This document shows positions 1-5,950 of a stretch of 15,402 nucleotides of DNA, piece after piece (positions within the stretch are counted from its first letter, which is position 1; each line of letters begins with the position of its first letter). Position numbers and translations under genes: made by a program. A model generated the notes under the pieces. The model was not told the origin of the DNA and made no database searches. It saw only the letters and a list, made by a program, of their open reading frames with translations. This stretch comes from SHYR01 sp036013055 (GTDB lineage: Bacteria > Chloroflexota > Dehalococcoidia > UBA2979), in the NCBI GenBank assembly GCA_036013055.1, contig DASCQM010000005.1, positions 1 through 15,402 on the forward strand, given 5' to 3'.

Positions 1-442
1 GATAGGAACCGGGGAACGGGATGCCGTAGACGCCCTCATCCTCCGCGATCAGGGTGTTCAGGATGCCGTACTGCTTGATCACCGCCGAGTCGTCGTCGGC
101 GAGCAGGTGGAAGTCGATGTCGTTCTGCTCGGCGAAGGCGGCCTGCGCGTCCTGGCGGTCATAGCTGATCGCGAAGACCTCGATGCCGGCGGTCGCGAAT
201 TCGTCCTTCTGCTGTTGCAGCTCCACGAGCTGCGTTCGGCAGTACGGTCACCAGCGAACCGATCGATGGAAGACGACCAACGCCTTCTTGCCCGATCGCG
301 CGGCCGCGAAGTTGGTGGATTCGCCACGCTGGTTGACCAGCGTGAAGTCTGGCATCGGCTCGCCGATGGCAGGCCCGCTTGGGAAGTCGTCCGTTTCCGG
401 CATGCGCCTGCCCGGCGGTGTCTCGGTCTTTTCTTGAGTCAT
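1..442 (-). CDS. Peroxiredoxin-like thiol oxidoreductase, probable selenoprotein (partial, runs off left edge)
   Basis: This is an AhpC/TSA (redoxin) fold protein that would reduce peroxides or other thiol substrates in the cytoplasm. No signal peptide is visible. Residues 1-64 show the usual start of the fold, with PDFTLVNQRG near 31-40 and ALVVFHRSVRW at 54-64. Codon 65 is TGA (248-250), followed at once by P-Y-C (Cys68) and then family-like sequence to the window edge: RTQLVELQQQKDEF, GIEVFAISYD and GIPFPGSY, with 82 further open codons. Relatives have Cys at position 65, so I read it as Sec65 in a U-x-x-C motif. The ATG at 442 is chosen because AGGGAG (448-453) lies 5 nt upstream; an ATG at 502 has no such support. 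A nonsense mutation or sequencing error is the alternative, but the intact flanking frame argues against decay. The gene is divergent from the haemoglobin gene. The C-terminus is outside the window. Confidence 0.85.
217..233 (-). promoter_or_regulatory. Candidate bacterial SECIS hairpin
   Basis: Read on the minus strand, GCAGCTC-GTG-GAGCTGC forms a perfect 7-bp stem with a GUG loop. It begins 14 nt after the TGA, so the loop sits about 22-24 nt downstream. Bacterial SelB-binding hairpins lie at this distance inside the reading frame and carry G/U in the apical loop; the E. coli fdhF element is the model. Assignment as a SECIS is inference from position, stem and loop. Confidence 0.55.
248..250 (-). 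other. In-frame TGA, candidate selenocysteine codon (Sec65)
   Basis: The TGA lies in frame within the peroxiredoxin-like gene, replacing the first Cys of the motif W-C-P-Y-C; the second Cys (239-241) is kept. Sequence on both sides reads as the same protein family without a frame change. UGA is used as an ordinary stop elsewhere in the window, for example in the overlapping GTGA and ATGA junctions, so a general recoding of UGA is not supported. Confidence 0.75.
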
Positions 443-572
443 GGTGTCTCCCTGCTCACGATCCTTGCGCGGCGGTGGCCCGGCATCTGCAACGGCCGTC
501 ACGTTCGCGTCAAGGTCACCGCAAGCCTATCAGGCGTGGGAACTACCCAGCCCGCGAACTACACTGCCCGGC
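443..572. promoter_or_regulatory. Divergent intergenic region between the peroxiredoxin-like and haemoglobin genes
   Basis: These 130 bp hold the start signals of two divergent genes. On the minus side, AGGGAG (448-453) is a good ribosome binding site 5 nt before the peroxiredoxin ATG. On the plus side, TACACT (560-565) resembles a -10 element and ends 7 nt before the haemoglobin ATG, with no Shine-Dalgarno sequence, so that transcript may be leaderless. I see no convincing -35 element or operator. Confidence 0.4.
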
Positions 573-1049
573 ATGACGTTCGAGTTCCTCAACCCGGGTG
601 GCGAGCCGCCGACCAGTGCCGGCGACGACGCGGACGTCGGCCCCTCGCTGCTCGCCCGCCTCGGTGGCCGCGAGGGCGTCGAGCGTGTCGTCGAGGCGTT
701 CTATCGGCGCATCGAGGGCGACGAGGAGCTGCGCTCACTCTTCCCGGACGATCTCACCGGCGGGCGCGAGAAGCAGAAGCTGTTTCTGGAGCAGTGGCTG
801 GGGGGCGAAGCTCGCTACTCCGACCTGTACGGGCACCCTCGGCTGCGTCGCCGGCACTTCCCATTCGTGATCTCGGAACGCGCGGCGGGGCGCTGGCTGC
901 GCCACATGACAGAGGCGCTGCGCGAGTGCGACGCGAGCGCAGAGGTGGTGGGCGAGATGGTGAAGGCGCTGGCCCCGCTGGCGCACCAGATGATCAACGA
1001 GGGCGAAGACGTACCCCGCGAACCCCTCGAGGACTCAGTCCTGAGCTAG
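573..1049 (+). CDS. glbO: Group II truncated haemoglobin (trHbO-like)
   Basis: This 158-aa haem protein of the 2-on-2 globin class probably binds O2, NO or peroxide in the cytoplasm. The globin core starts near residue 24 (SLLARLGG). Tyr44 in AFYRRI fits the B10 position and Phe57 in SLFPDDL fits CD1. FLEQWLGG (71-78), YSDLYGHPRLRRRH with proximal His95, and Trp108 in RWLRHM (position G8) are group II hallmarks. The ATG at 573 is chosen because the upstream frame has no family-like residues; a TACACT element ends 7 nt before it, which suggests a leaderless mRNA. The first 23 residues are a non-conserved extension. The gene ends tail to tail with menG and is divergent from the peroxiredoxin-like gene, so an oxidative or nitrosative stress role is plausible but inferred. 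Confidence 0.9.
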   Translation: MTFEFLNPGGEPPTSAGDDADVGPSLLARLGGREGVERVVEAFYRRIEGDEELRSLFPDDLTGGREKQKLFLEQWLGGEARYSDLYGHPRLRRRHFPFVISERAAGRWLRHMTEALRECDASAEVVGEMVKALAPLAHQMINEGEDVPREPLEDSVLS

Positions 1050-1786
1050 TCCGGCAGGCGCTCCGCGACGTGCATCGCGACGGTGCCAAGCATCATCACG
1101 CGCACCTTGCGCAGTTCGAACCCCGCGTTGCGCAGCCGCTGCGAGAATTCCTGCGGCGTGAGGAAATGGTCGACGGAGAGCGGCAGGTACTGGTACGCGC
1201 TGGAGTGGCCGGAGATCAGCCGCCCCAGCAGCGGGACGAGGTGGGCGAAGTGCAGCCGGATCAGCGGCCTGAGCAGCCCGCCGCCCAGCCTCGGTATCTC
1301 GAGCACGCCGATGCGGCCGCCCGGCTTCAGCACGCGGTGCGCCTCCGCCAGCGCGCGATCGAGGTCGGGGATGTTGCGCACGACGAAGGCGGAGCACCAG
1401 ACATCGACGGATCCGTCCGCGAGCGGTAGTTGCGTCGCGTCGCCCAGCGCGAAGGAGCTCGCGCTCGACCCTCGCTGTGCCGCCTTCGTCCGCGCGTGGT
1501 CGAGCATCGAGGGGGCGAAGTCCAGCCCGAGCACTGCTTCCGCACCCGCCTCTTCGCAGGCGAAGGCGAAGTCGCCCGTCCCGCTGCCGGCATCGACCAC
1601 TCGGTCGCCGGGGCGCACGATCAGACTGGCGACGAGCCGGCGCCAGGCGTGGTGGCGGCCACCGGTCATCAGCGTGTTCATCAGGTCGTAGCGGGCGGCG
1701 ATGTCGCCGAACATGCGGCGCACGTAGGGCGCTCGGTCGGCGGTTTCGCCGAAGAGGTCGGTCGGCCCGGGCTCAGTCACGCGCAT
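1046..1786 (-). CDS. menG: Demethylmenaquinone methyltransferase (UbiE/MenG family)
   Basis: This SAM-dependent C-methyltransferase would carry out the last step of menaquinone synthesis, methylating demethylmenaquinone at the membrane face. The 246-aa length is normal for the family. Visible UbiE signatures are FGDIAARYDLMNTLMTGGRH (26-45), the SAM-binding loop DAGSGTG (65-71), RNIPDLDRALAEAHRVLKPG in the middle, and YQYLPLSVDHFLTPQEF near the C-terminus. Menaquinone rather than ubiquinone is assumed from the probable Chloroflexota origin. The ATG at 1786 abuts a GAGGG sequence. GTG at 1780, two codons later, has that GAGGG at an ideal 6-nt spacing and could be the real start. Its stop codon overlaps the haemoglobin stop within a shared CTAG. 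No other quinone genes lie nearby. Confidence 0.92.
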   Translation of the reverse strand: MRVTEPGPTDLFGETADRAPYVRRMFGDIAARYDLMNTLMTGGRHHAWRRLVASLIVRPGDRVVDAGSGTGDFAFACEEAGAEAVLGLDFAPSMLDHARTKAAQRGSSASSFALGDATQLPLADGSVDVWCSAFVVRNIPDLDRALAEAHRVLKPGGRIGVLEIPRLGGGLLRPLIRLHFAHLVPLLGRLISGHSSAYQYLPLSVDHFLTPQEFSQRLRNAGFELRKVRVMMLGTVAMHVAERLPD

Positions 1787-1801
1787 CCCTCGGATTGGCT
1801 C

Positions 1802-1831
1802 TCACCGCTGGAGCCTACGCCAGCCGGGTGA
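1802..1831. repeat. Stem-loop between menG and the nurA control region
   Basis: TCACC-GCTGG (1802-1811) pairs with CCAGC (1820-1824) and GGTGA (1827-1831), with a 2-nt bulge and an 8-nt loop. On the minus strand the loop contains TAGGCT (1812-1817), a possible -10 element 25 nt before the menG ATG. It may be a regulatory hairpin or a simple coincidence of GC-rich DNA. Confidence 0.35.
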
Positions 1832-1863
1832 CTGAGGGCAGGCACAGCGCGAACGCTCAGGTT

Positions 1864-1881
1864 CAAGTTGTGGATAACTTG
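1864..1881. promoter_or_regulatory. Perfect palindrome CAAGTT-N6-AACTTG containing a DnaA-box sequence
   Basis: The arms CAAGTT (1864-1869) and AACTTG (1876-1881) are exact inverted repeats with a 6-bp centre. The stretch TGTGGATAA (1869-1877) is the reverse complement of TTATCCACA, the consensus DnaA box. It lies 16 bp before the LexA-type box and upstream of the nurA -10, so it could bind a regulator or DnaA. No further DnaA boxes are seen nearby. Confidence 0.45.
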
Positions 1882-1896
1882 CCTATACAGTTATGG

Positions 1897-1910
1897 CGAA
1901 CAGTCGTTCG
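1897..1910. promoter_or_regulatory. LexA (SOS) box, CGAAC-N4-GTTCG
   Basis: CGAACAGTCGTTCG is a perfect 5+5 inverted repeat with a 4-bp spacer, matching the LexA operator type known from Bacillus and Actinobacteria. It sits in the promoter spacer, 5 bp before the -10 of the nurA-herA-sbcD-sbcC operon, where a bound repressor would block RNA polymerase. The DNA-repair content of that operon supports the reading. The LexA motif of this organism is not known to me. Confidence 0.75.
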
Positions 1911-1913
1911 TTT

Positions 1914-1921
1914 GCTATACT
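1914..1921 (+). promoter_or_regulatory. Extended -10 promoter element of the DNA-repair operon
   Basis: TATACT (1916-1921) is preceded by TGC (1913-1915), giving an extended -10. No good -35 lies at the right distance, as is common with extended -10 promoters. Transcription would start near 1928, leaving a leader of about 26 nt before the nurA ATG. A weaker TATACA (1884-1889) might be a second upstream -10. Confidence 0.6.
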
Positions 1922-1953
1922 CCCGCCACCCTCAAATCCCTCCCTGCGGATCG

Positions 1954-2967
1954 ATGCTGATGCCGCTTCGCCTCCTGCCCTGGGCCCCCGAGTACGGCAC
2001 TGCGATGCAGTTCGACGCCGAGAGCGGCGCCGACTCCAACACGACCGCGGACGCGGACGTCGAGGGCATCGAGTGGGCGCCCGTCGAGCCCGCCTCGGAT
2101 CCGCCCGCGGCGCTGCAGATCATCGACGGCGTTCGTCGCGCCGAGGCGCACGCGATGGACGATGGGCCGGGCGGCGAGCCGCTGTTCGGGCTCTTCGGTT
2201 CCTTCGCCGTCGGCGCGGTGCGCTGCGAGGCGAGCGGCGCGCGCATCCTTGAGCCATACGTCAGCGTGCAGCGCCGCTACCTCCAGACCGGCGGCGAGCC
2301 GATCGACCGCGATGTGGTCGCCGGTGACGACGTGCTGCGCTTCGTCGCCGAGGTGCCGCCGAAGGCGACGACGTCGAACGAGCTCGTTGATGCGCTCAAC
2401 CGCAAGATGCTCGACGAGGAAGCGAAGCTCGCCGAGGAACTCTCCGCGGACGACAGCGTGCTGACGCTGGTCGACGGGCCGCTGCGCAGCCTACGTTCGC
2501 CGGGCAAGCGGGTCGTCGGCTACATCAAGCGCATCCACAACTGGTACATCGATGCGGAACGCCTGCGCGTGCTCCCGGCGCTGGGCGTGGGCCAGCGCAC
2601 CCCGCTGATGAGGCTCACTGATGACGCGGGTAACGAGCGGTACTCCTGGTTCATACGCATCGCCGACCTCGGCAGCCGCTACCACCACCTCGGCGGGATC
2701 ATGCGGCTGGAGGCGCCCGGGTTCGCTCCACTGCCGGAGGCAACCGCGCTCGCCGACCAGTCGACGATGGCGTTGCCGCGACTCGCTTCGTCGCCGATCC
2801 GCGACCCCCGAGCGCCCCAGAACCTGACCCCTGTTGGCGCGCTGGAAACCGTGCTCACGCATCGCCTCGGCGACCGTCGCTGGCTGCGCCGGTTGCTCGC
2901 CGCCTCCGTCGGTGAGGGTGCCGATGCGGTCCACGCCGCAACCGTGCTACTGCGAGAAGGAGCCTGA
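1954..2967 (+). CDS. nurA: NurA-domain 5'-3' nuclease
   Basis: NurA is a Mn-dependent single- and double-strand exonuclease that works with the HerA translocase in resecting DNA ends. The 337-aa protein shows the family pattern: LIDG-like IIDGVRR with Asp58 (55-61) as probable catalytic acid, a second block LTLVDGPL with Asp174 (170-177), GYIKRIHNWYID (189-200), and RYHHLGGIMRLE (242-253) near the C-terminus. I assign catalytic roles by family analogy only. The start is ATG 1954, about 26 nt after the inferred transcription start; ATG 1960 (MPLRLLPWAPEYG) is equally plausible. It is the first gene of the operon, lies under the SOS box, and ends 4 nt before herA. The herA-adjacent position makes the NurA call much firmer than the sequence alone would. 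Confidence 0.82.
   Translation: MLMPLRLLPWAPEYGTAMQFDAESGADSNTTADADVEGIEWAPVEPASDPPAALQIIDGVRRAEAHAMDDGPGGEPLFGLFGSFAVGAVRCEASGARILEPYVSVQRRYLQTGGEPIDRDVVAGDDVLRFVAEVPPKATTSNELVDALNRKMLDEEAKLAEELSADDSVLTLVDGPLRSLRSPGKRVVGYIKRIHNWYIDAERLRVLPALGVGQRTPLMRLTDDAGNERYSWFIRIADLGSRYHHLGGIMRLEAPGFAPLPEATALADQSTMALPRLASSPIRDPRAPQNLTPVGALETVLTHRLGDRRWLRRLLAASVGEGADAVHAATVLLREGA
2957..2962 (+). promoter_or_regulatory. Ribosome binding site of herA
   Basis: AAGGAG lies 9 nt before the herA ATG at 2972, inside the last codons of nurA. It decides the herA start against upstream in-frame Met codons within nurA, and shows that internal operon genes do use Shine-Dalgarno initiation. Confidence 0.7.
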
Positions 2968-2971
2968 CGAG

Positions 2972-4732
2972 ATGACCATCGCACGCGAGCAATCGAAGGG
3001 GGCAAGCAGCTCCGCTGCGCCAGTCGGGCCGGTCGGCCTCGTCCTCGGCACGGAGCAGGAAGCCTCGACGCCGCTCGGGTTCTGGGTCTACGTCGACCCC
3101 GATCGCTACCTCCAGCTCGATGATGTCGTGCACGTCACCTCGCAGCTCCCGGGTGGCGAGCCCGTGGAGATCTACGGCCTGGTGGATGAGGTGAAGGCGC
3201 ACCAGGAAGGCGCGTCGTTCACCTCGGACGTGGGCCTCGTCAGCGAAGGTGTGCTGCCGGCGAAGGTGGTCGTGGCAGCGCACGTCTCGGTGACGCGCCT
3301 CGAGCCGGAGGTCTACGTCCCGCCGGTCCCCGGCAGCCCCGTGGAGATCGCGGAGGGTGAGACCCAGCGGGCGGCGCTCTTCTACGACGAGATGGATGAG
3401 ACCTTCCCGATCGGCATCTCGCGCGCCGGGGACTCGCTCTTCGGCAACCTGCAGTTCCTCGATGGCACGAACGGCGCGCACGTCAACATCTCCGGCATCT
3501 CCGGCGTAGCGACCAAGACCAGCTACGCCACCTTCCTGCTGCACACGCTGTTCGAGGGCGGGGCGCTGGGCGAACGTGCCGCGAACTCGAAGGCGGTGAT
3601 CTTCAACGTCAAAGGCGAGGATCTGCTCTTCCTCGACAAGCCGAACGCGAAGCTCGACGACACAGAGCGTGCGAAGTACGCGCAGCTCGACCTCCCGGCG
3701 ACGCCGTTCCGCTCCGTCGGCTTCTTCGCGCCGGTGCGCGGCGGCGACCAGCCGATGCCCGAGACCGGGTCGCGCATCGAGGGTGTGACGGGCTTCTTCT
3801 GGACGCTGCGCGACTTCTGCGAGCGTGGCTACCTGCGCTACCTCTTCGCCGATGCCGACTCCGAGCTCTCGCAGCTCTCGTACGTCGTCGATGCCGTGGA
3901 GGCGGAGCTGCGCAAGGTCGCGAAGGCAAGCCCGCCGGGCGCGAACATCGTGATCGACGGTGCGGTCGTCCCGAGCTTCGAGGAGCTGCTGGAGGTGATC
4001 GAGCTGCACACCGACCCCGACGAGGAGCTTGGCGGGCGACGCTGGGCCGGGGGCTCGGGCAACAGCGCGGCCAGCATCGGCACGATTCGCGCCTTCATGC
4101 GCCGGCTGCGGGGCGCCTCTCGCCACGTCGGCAACCTGATCCGCGGCGACGAGTTCGCCGAGATCGACGCGGCCGACCATCGCATCGACACCGCCCGCAA
4201 CCAGGTGACGGTGATCGACATCCACCGCCTGCACGACCGCGCCCAGCGCTTCGTCGTCGGAGTCGTGCTCAGCGAGCAGATGGAGGAGCGCGAGTCGCGA
4301 CGCGGTTCCGACCGGCCCCCTCCCCTCTTCGTCGTCGTCGATGAGCTGAACAAGTACGCACCGCGCGATGGCCGCAGCCCGATCAAGGAGCTGCTGCTGG
4401 ACATCGCGGAACGCGGGCGATCGCTCGGCGTGATCCTGATCGGGGCGCAGCAGACCGCCAGCGAGGTGGAGCAGCGCGTGGTTGGCCAGGCCGCCTTCCG
4501 CGTCGTCGGCCGCCTCGATGCCGCCGAGGCCGGGCGCAGCGAGTACCGCTTCCTCTCGGCTGCGGCGCGCGAGCGTGCACGGCTGCTGAAACCCGGCACG
4601 ATGATCGTCAGCCAGCCGGAACTGCCGGTACCGCTGCTGATCCAGTTCCCCCGCCCCGCCTGGGCGACGCGACCCTCCGAGGTGGGTACAGGCGGGGACG
4701 CCGCCGACCCCTTCGCGCGGTTCGACGGCTAG
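2972..4732 (+). CDS. herA: HerA-type DNA translocase/helicase ATPase
   Basis: This is a hexameric FtsK/HerA-superfamily ATPase that pumps DNA and drives the NurA nuclease at double-strand ends. The 586-aa protein has a low-complexity N-terminus (1-20), then a beta-rich HAS-barrel-like region (about 21-120). Next come a P-loop at ISGISGVATKTS (173-184), the Walker B LFVVVDELNKYAP (452-464), and a C-terminal core with GVILIGAQQTASEVEQRV and RLLKPGTMIV. Lys182 would bind phosphate and Asp457-Glu458 would coordinate Mg and activate water. The P-loop is not canonical: Thr rather than Gly precedes Lys182. The start is set by AAGGAG 9 nt upstream. It is 4 nt after nurA and 3 nt before sbcD, so cotranscription is near certain. 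Confidence 0.9.
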   Translation: MTIAREQSKGASSSAAPVGPVGLVLGTEQEASTPLGFWVYVDPDRYLQLDDVVHVTSQLPGGEPVEIYGLVDEVKAHQEGASFTSDVGLVSEGVLPAKVVVAAHVSVTRLEPEVYVPPVPGSPVEIAEGETQRAALFYDEMDETFPIGISRAGDSLFGNLQFLDGTNGAHVNISGISGVATKTSYATFLLHTLFEGGALGERAANSKAVIFNVKGEDLLFLDKPNAKLDDTERAKYAQLDLPATPFRSVGFFAPVRGGDQPMPETGSRIEGVTGFFWTLRDFCERGYLRYLFADADSELSQLSYVVDAVEAELRKVAKASPPGANIVIDGAVVPSFEELLEVIELHTDPDEELGGRRWAGGSGNSAASIGTIRAFMRRLRGASRHVGNLIRGDEFAEIDAADHRIDTARNQVTVIDIHRLHDRAQRFVVGVVLSEQMEERESRRGSDRPPPLFVVVDELNKYAPRDGRSPIKELLLDIAERGRSLGVILIGAQQTASEVEQRVVGQAAFRVVGRLDAAEAGRSEYRFLSAAARERARLLKPGTMIVSQPELPVPLLIQFPRPAWATRPSEVGTGGDAADPFARFDG

Positions 4733-4735
4733 CGC

Positions 4736-5950
4736 ATGAAATTCCTCCACACCGCCGACTGGCACCTGGGCCGCACGATGCGAGGCAAGAGCCGCGCGTC
4801 GGAGCACGAGGCCGTGCTGGCGGAGCTGGTGGAGATCGCGAAGGTCGAACAGGTCGATGCGATGCTGGTCTGCGGTGACATCTGGGACACCGCGTCACCC
4901 TCGCCGGAGTCCGACCGGCTGCTGAACGAGGTGCTGCGCGAGTTCATCGGCCTGGGCGTCGATGTCGTGCTGATCGCCGGCAACCACGACAGCGCGCGCA
5001 AGCTCGATGCGCTCGGGCGGCTCTCGGAGCTGCTCGGCGTGCAGACGCAGGCCTTCGTCCGCCGCCCGGACGAGGGCGGCATCCTGACCGTGACGACAGC
5101 CGAGGAGACAGCCCGCATCGCGGCGATCCCGTGGGTGCAGGAAGGGCGCGTAATCGACGCCGTCGAGGTGCTCGGCCTCGCGCACGAGCAGCTCGAGAGC
5201 TACGCCCAGCGCACCGCGGAGCTCTACCGTGCGATGTGCGAACCGTTCTCCGACCGCGACGCTGCGAACACGATCAACATCCTCGCTGGGCACCTCTTCG
5301 TCGATGGCGCGCTGCTCGCGGCCGTCGATGGCTCCGAGCGACTGTTGCACATCGGCCAGGCCTATGGCGTCGCGCCCGCCGCCCTGCCCTCGACGCCCCA
5401 GTACATCGCGCTCGGCCACATCCACCAGCCACAGGAGGTGCTGAGTACCACCGCGCCCGCCGCCTACTCCGGCTCGCTGCTGCAACTCGACTTCGGCGAG
5501 CGAGAGCAGGAGAAGGTCGTGCGCATCATCGAGGCGCATCCCGGGCTGCCCGCGAAGCCGTACACCGTGCCGATCACGAAGGGCCGTCGACTGGTCGAGG
5601 TGCGCGGCACGCTCGACGAGGTCGTCGCGCGAGCGGACGAGGTTGCAGACGCCTACGTGCGCGTCGTGCTGGACGTCGATGGCCCGCAGCCGGGGCTGGC
5701 GCAGCGGGTGCGCGAGGCGATCCCGACCGCCGTCGATGTGCGGCTCGACTACCCGCAGCGGGACGGTGCGGAGCCGGAACCGGGCCTCGCCCACCTCAGC
5801 CCGCAGGATCTCTTTGCCACCTACTACCGATCGCAGCACGGTGCAGCACCGGCCGCGGAGCTGGTCGCGCTGTTCAGCGAGATGCTGGATGAGGCGGCGA
5901 TCGAGCTGGCGCCGGTCGAGCACGCGCCGCAGAGTGACGCCGCCTCGTGA
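4736..5950 (+). CDS. sbcD: SbcD/Mre11-family exonuclease subunit
   Basis: This Mn-dependent calcineurin-type nuclease pairs with SbcC to open hairpins and blocked DNA ends. All phosphodiesterase motifs are present in 404 aa: DWH (Asp8, His10), GDIWD (47-51), GNHD (82-85), GHLFVDGA (185-192) and GHIH (227-230), followed by AYSGSLLQLDFGE. The C-terminal third is the SbcC-contacting capping region, with less conserved sequence. The length is normal for bacterial SbcD. The ATG at 4736 is 3 nt after the herA stop with no clear Shine-Dalgarno sequence, so translation is probably coupled. Its stop overlaps the sbcC GTG in GTGA. Confidence 0.95.
   Translation: MKFLHTADWHLGRTMRGKSRASEHEAVLAELVEIAKVEQVDAMLVCGDIWDTASPSPESDRLLNEVLREFIGLGVDVVLIAGNHDSARKLDALGRLSELLGVQTQAFVRRPDEGGILTVTTAEETARIAAIPWVQEGRVIDAVEVLGLAHEQLESYAQRTAELYRAMCEPFSDRDAANTINILAGHLFVDGALLAAVDGSERLLHIGQAYGVAPAALPSTPQYIALGHIHQPQEVLSTTAPAAYSGSLLQLDFGEREQEKVVRIIEAHPGLPAKPYTVPITKGRRLVEVRGTLDEVVARADEVADAYVRVVLDVDGPQPGLAQRVREAIPTAVDVRLDYPQRDGAEPEPGLAHLSPQDLFATYYRSQHGAAPAAELVALFSEMLDEAAIELAPVEHAPQSDAAS

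Noticed and set aside
248..502. A complete 64-84 aa protein ending at the TGA at 248
   Set aside because: The frame continues past TGA with 82 family-like open codons, and the product would lack the active-site motif, so it is better read as the first part of a selenoprotein.
1869..1877. Replication origin at the DnaA box
   Set aside because: Only one perfect box is seen, with no AT-rich unwinding region and no dnaA or dnaN nearby.
1477..1953. N-terminal extension of nurA through the promoter region
   Set aside because: The extension overlaps menG antisense and the SOS box and promoter, is Arg-rich and has no family likeness; ATG 1954 fits the promoter.
2855..4807. Long open frame (650 aa) on the minus strand opposite herA
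   Set aside because: It is an antisense shadow of high-GC codon use; the plus strand has clear HerA motifs and the product resembles nothing.
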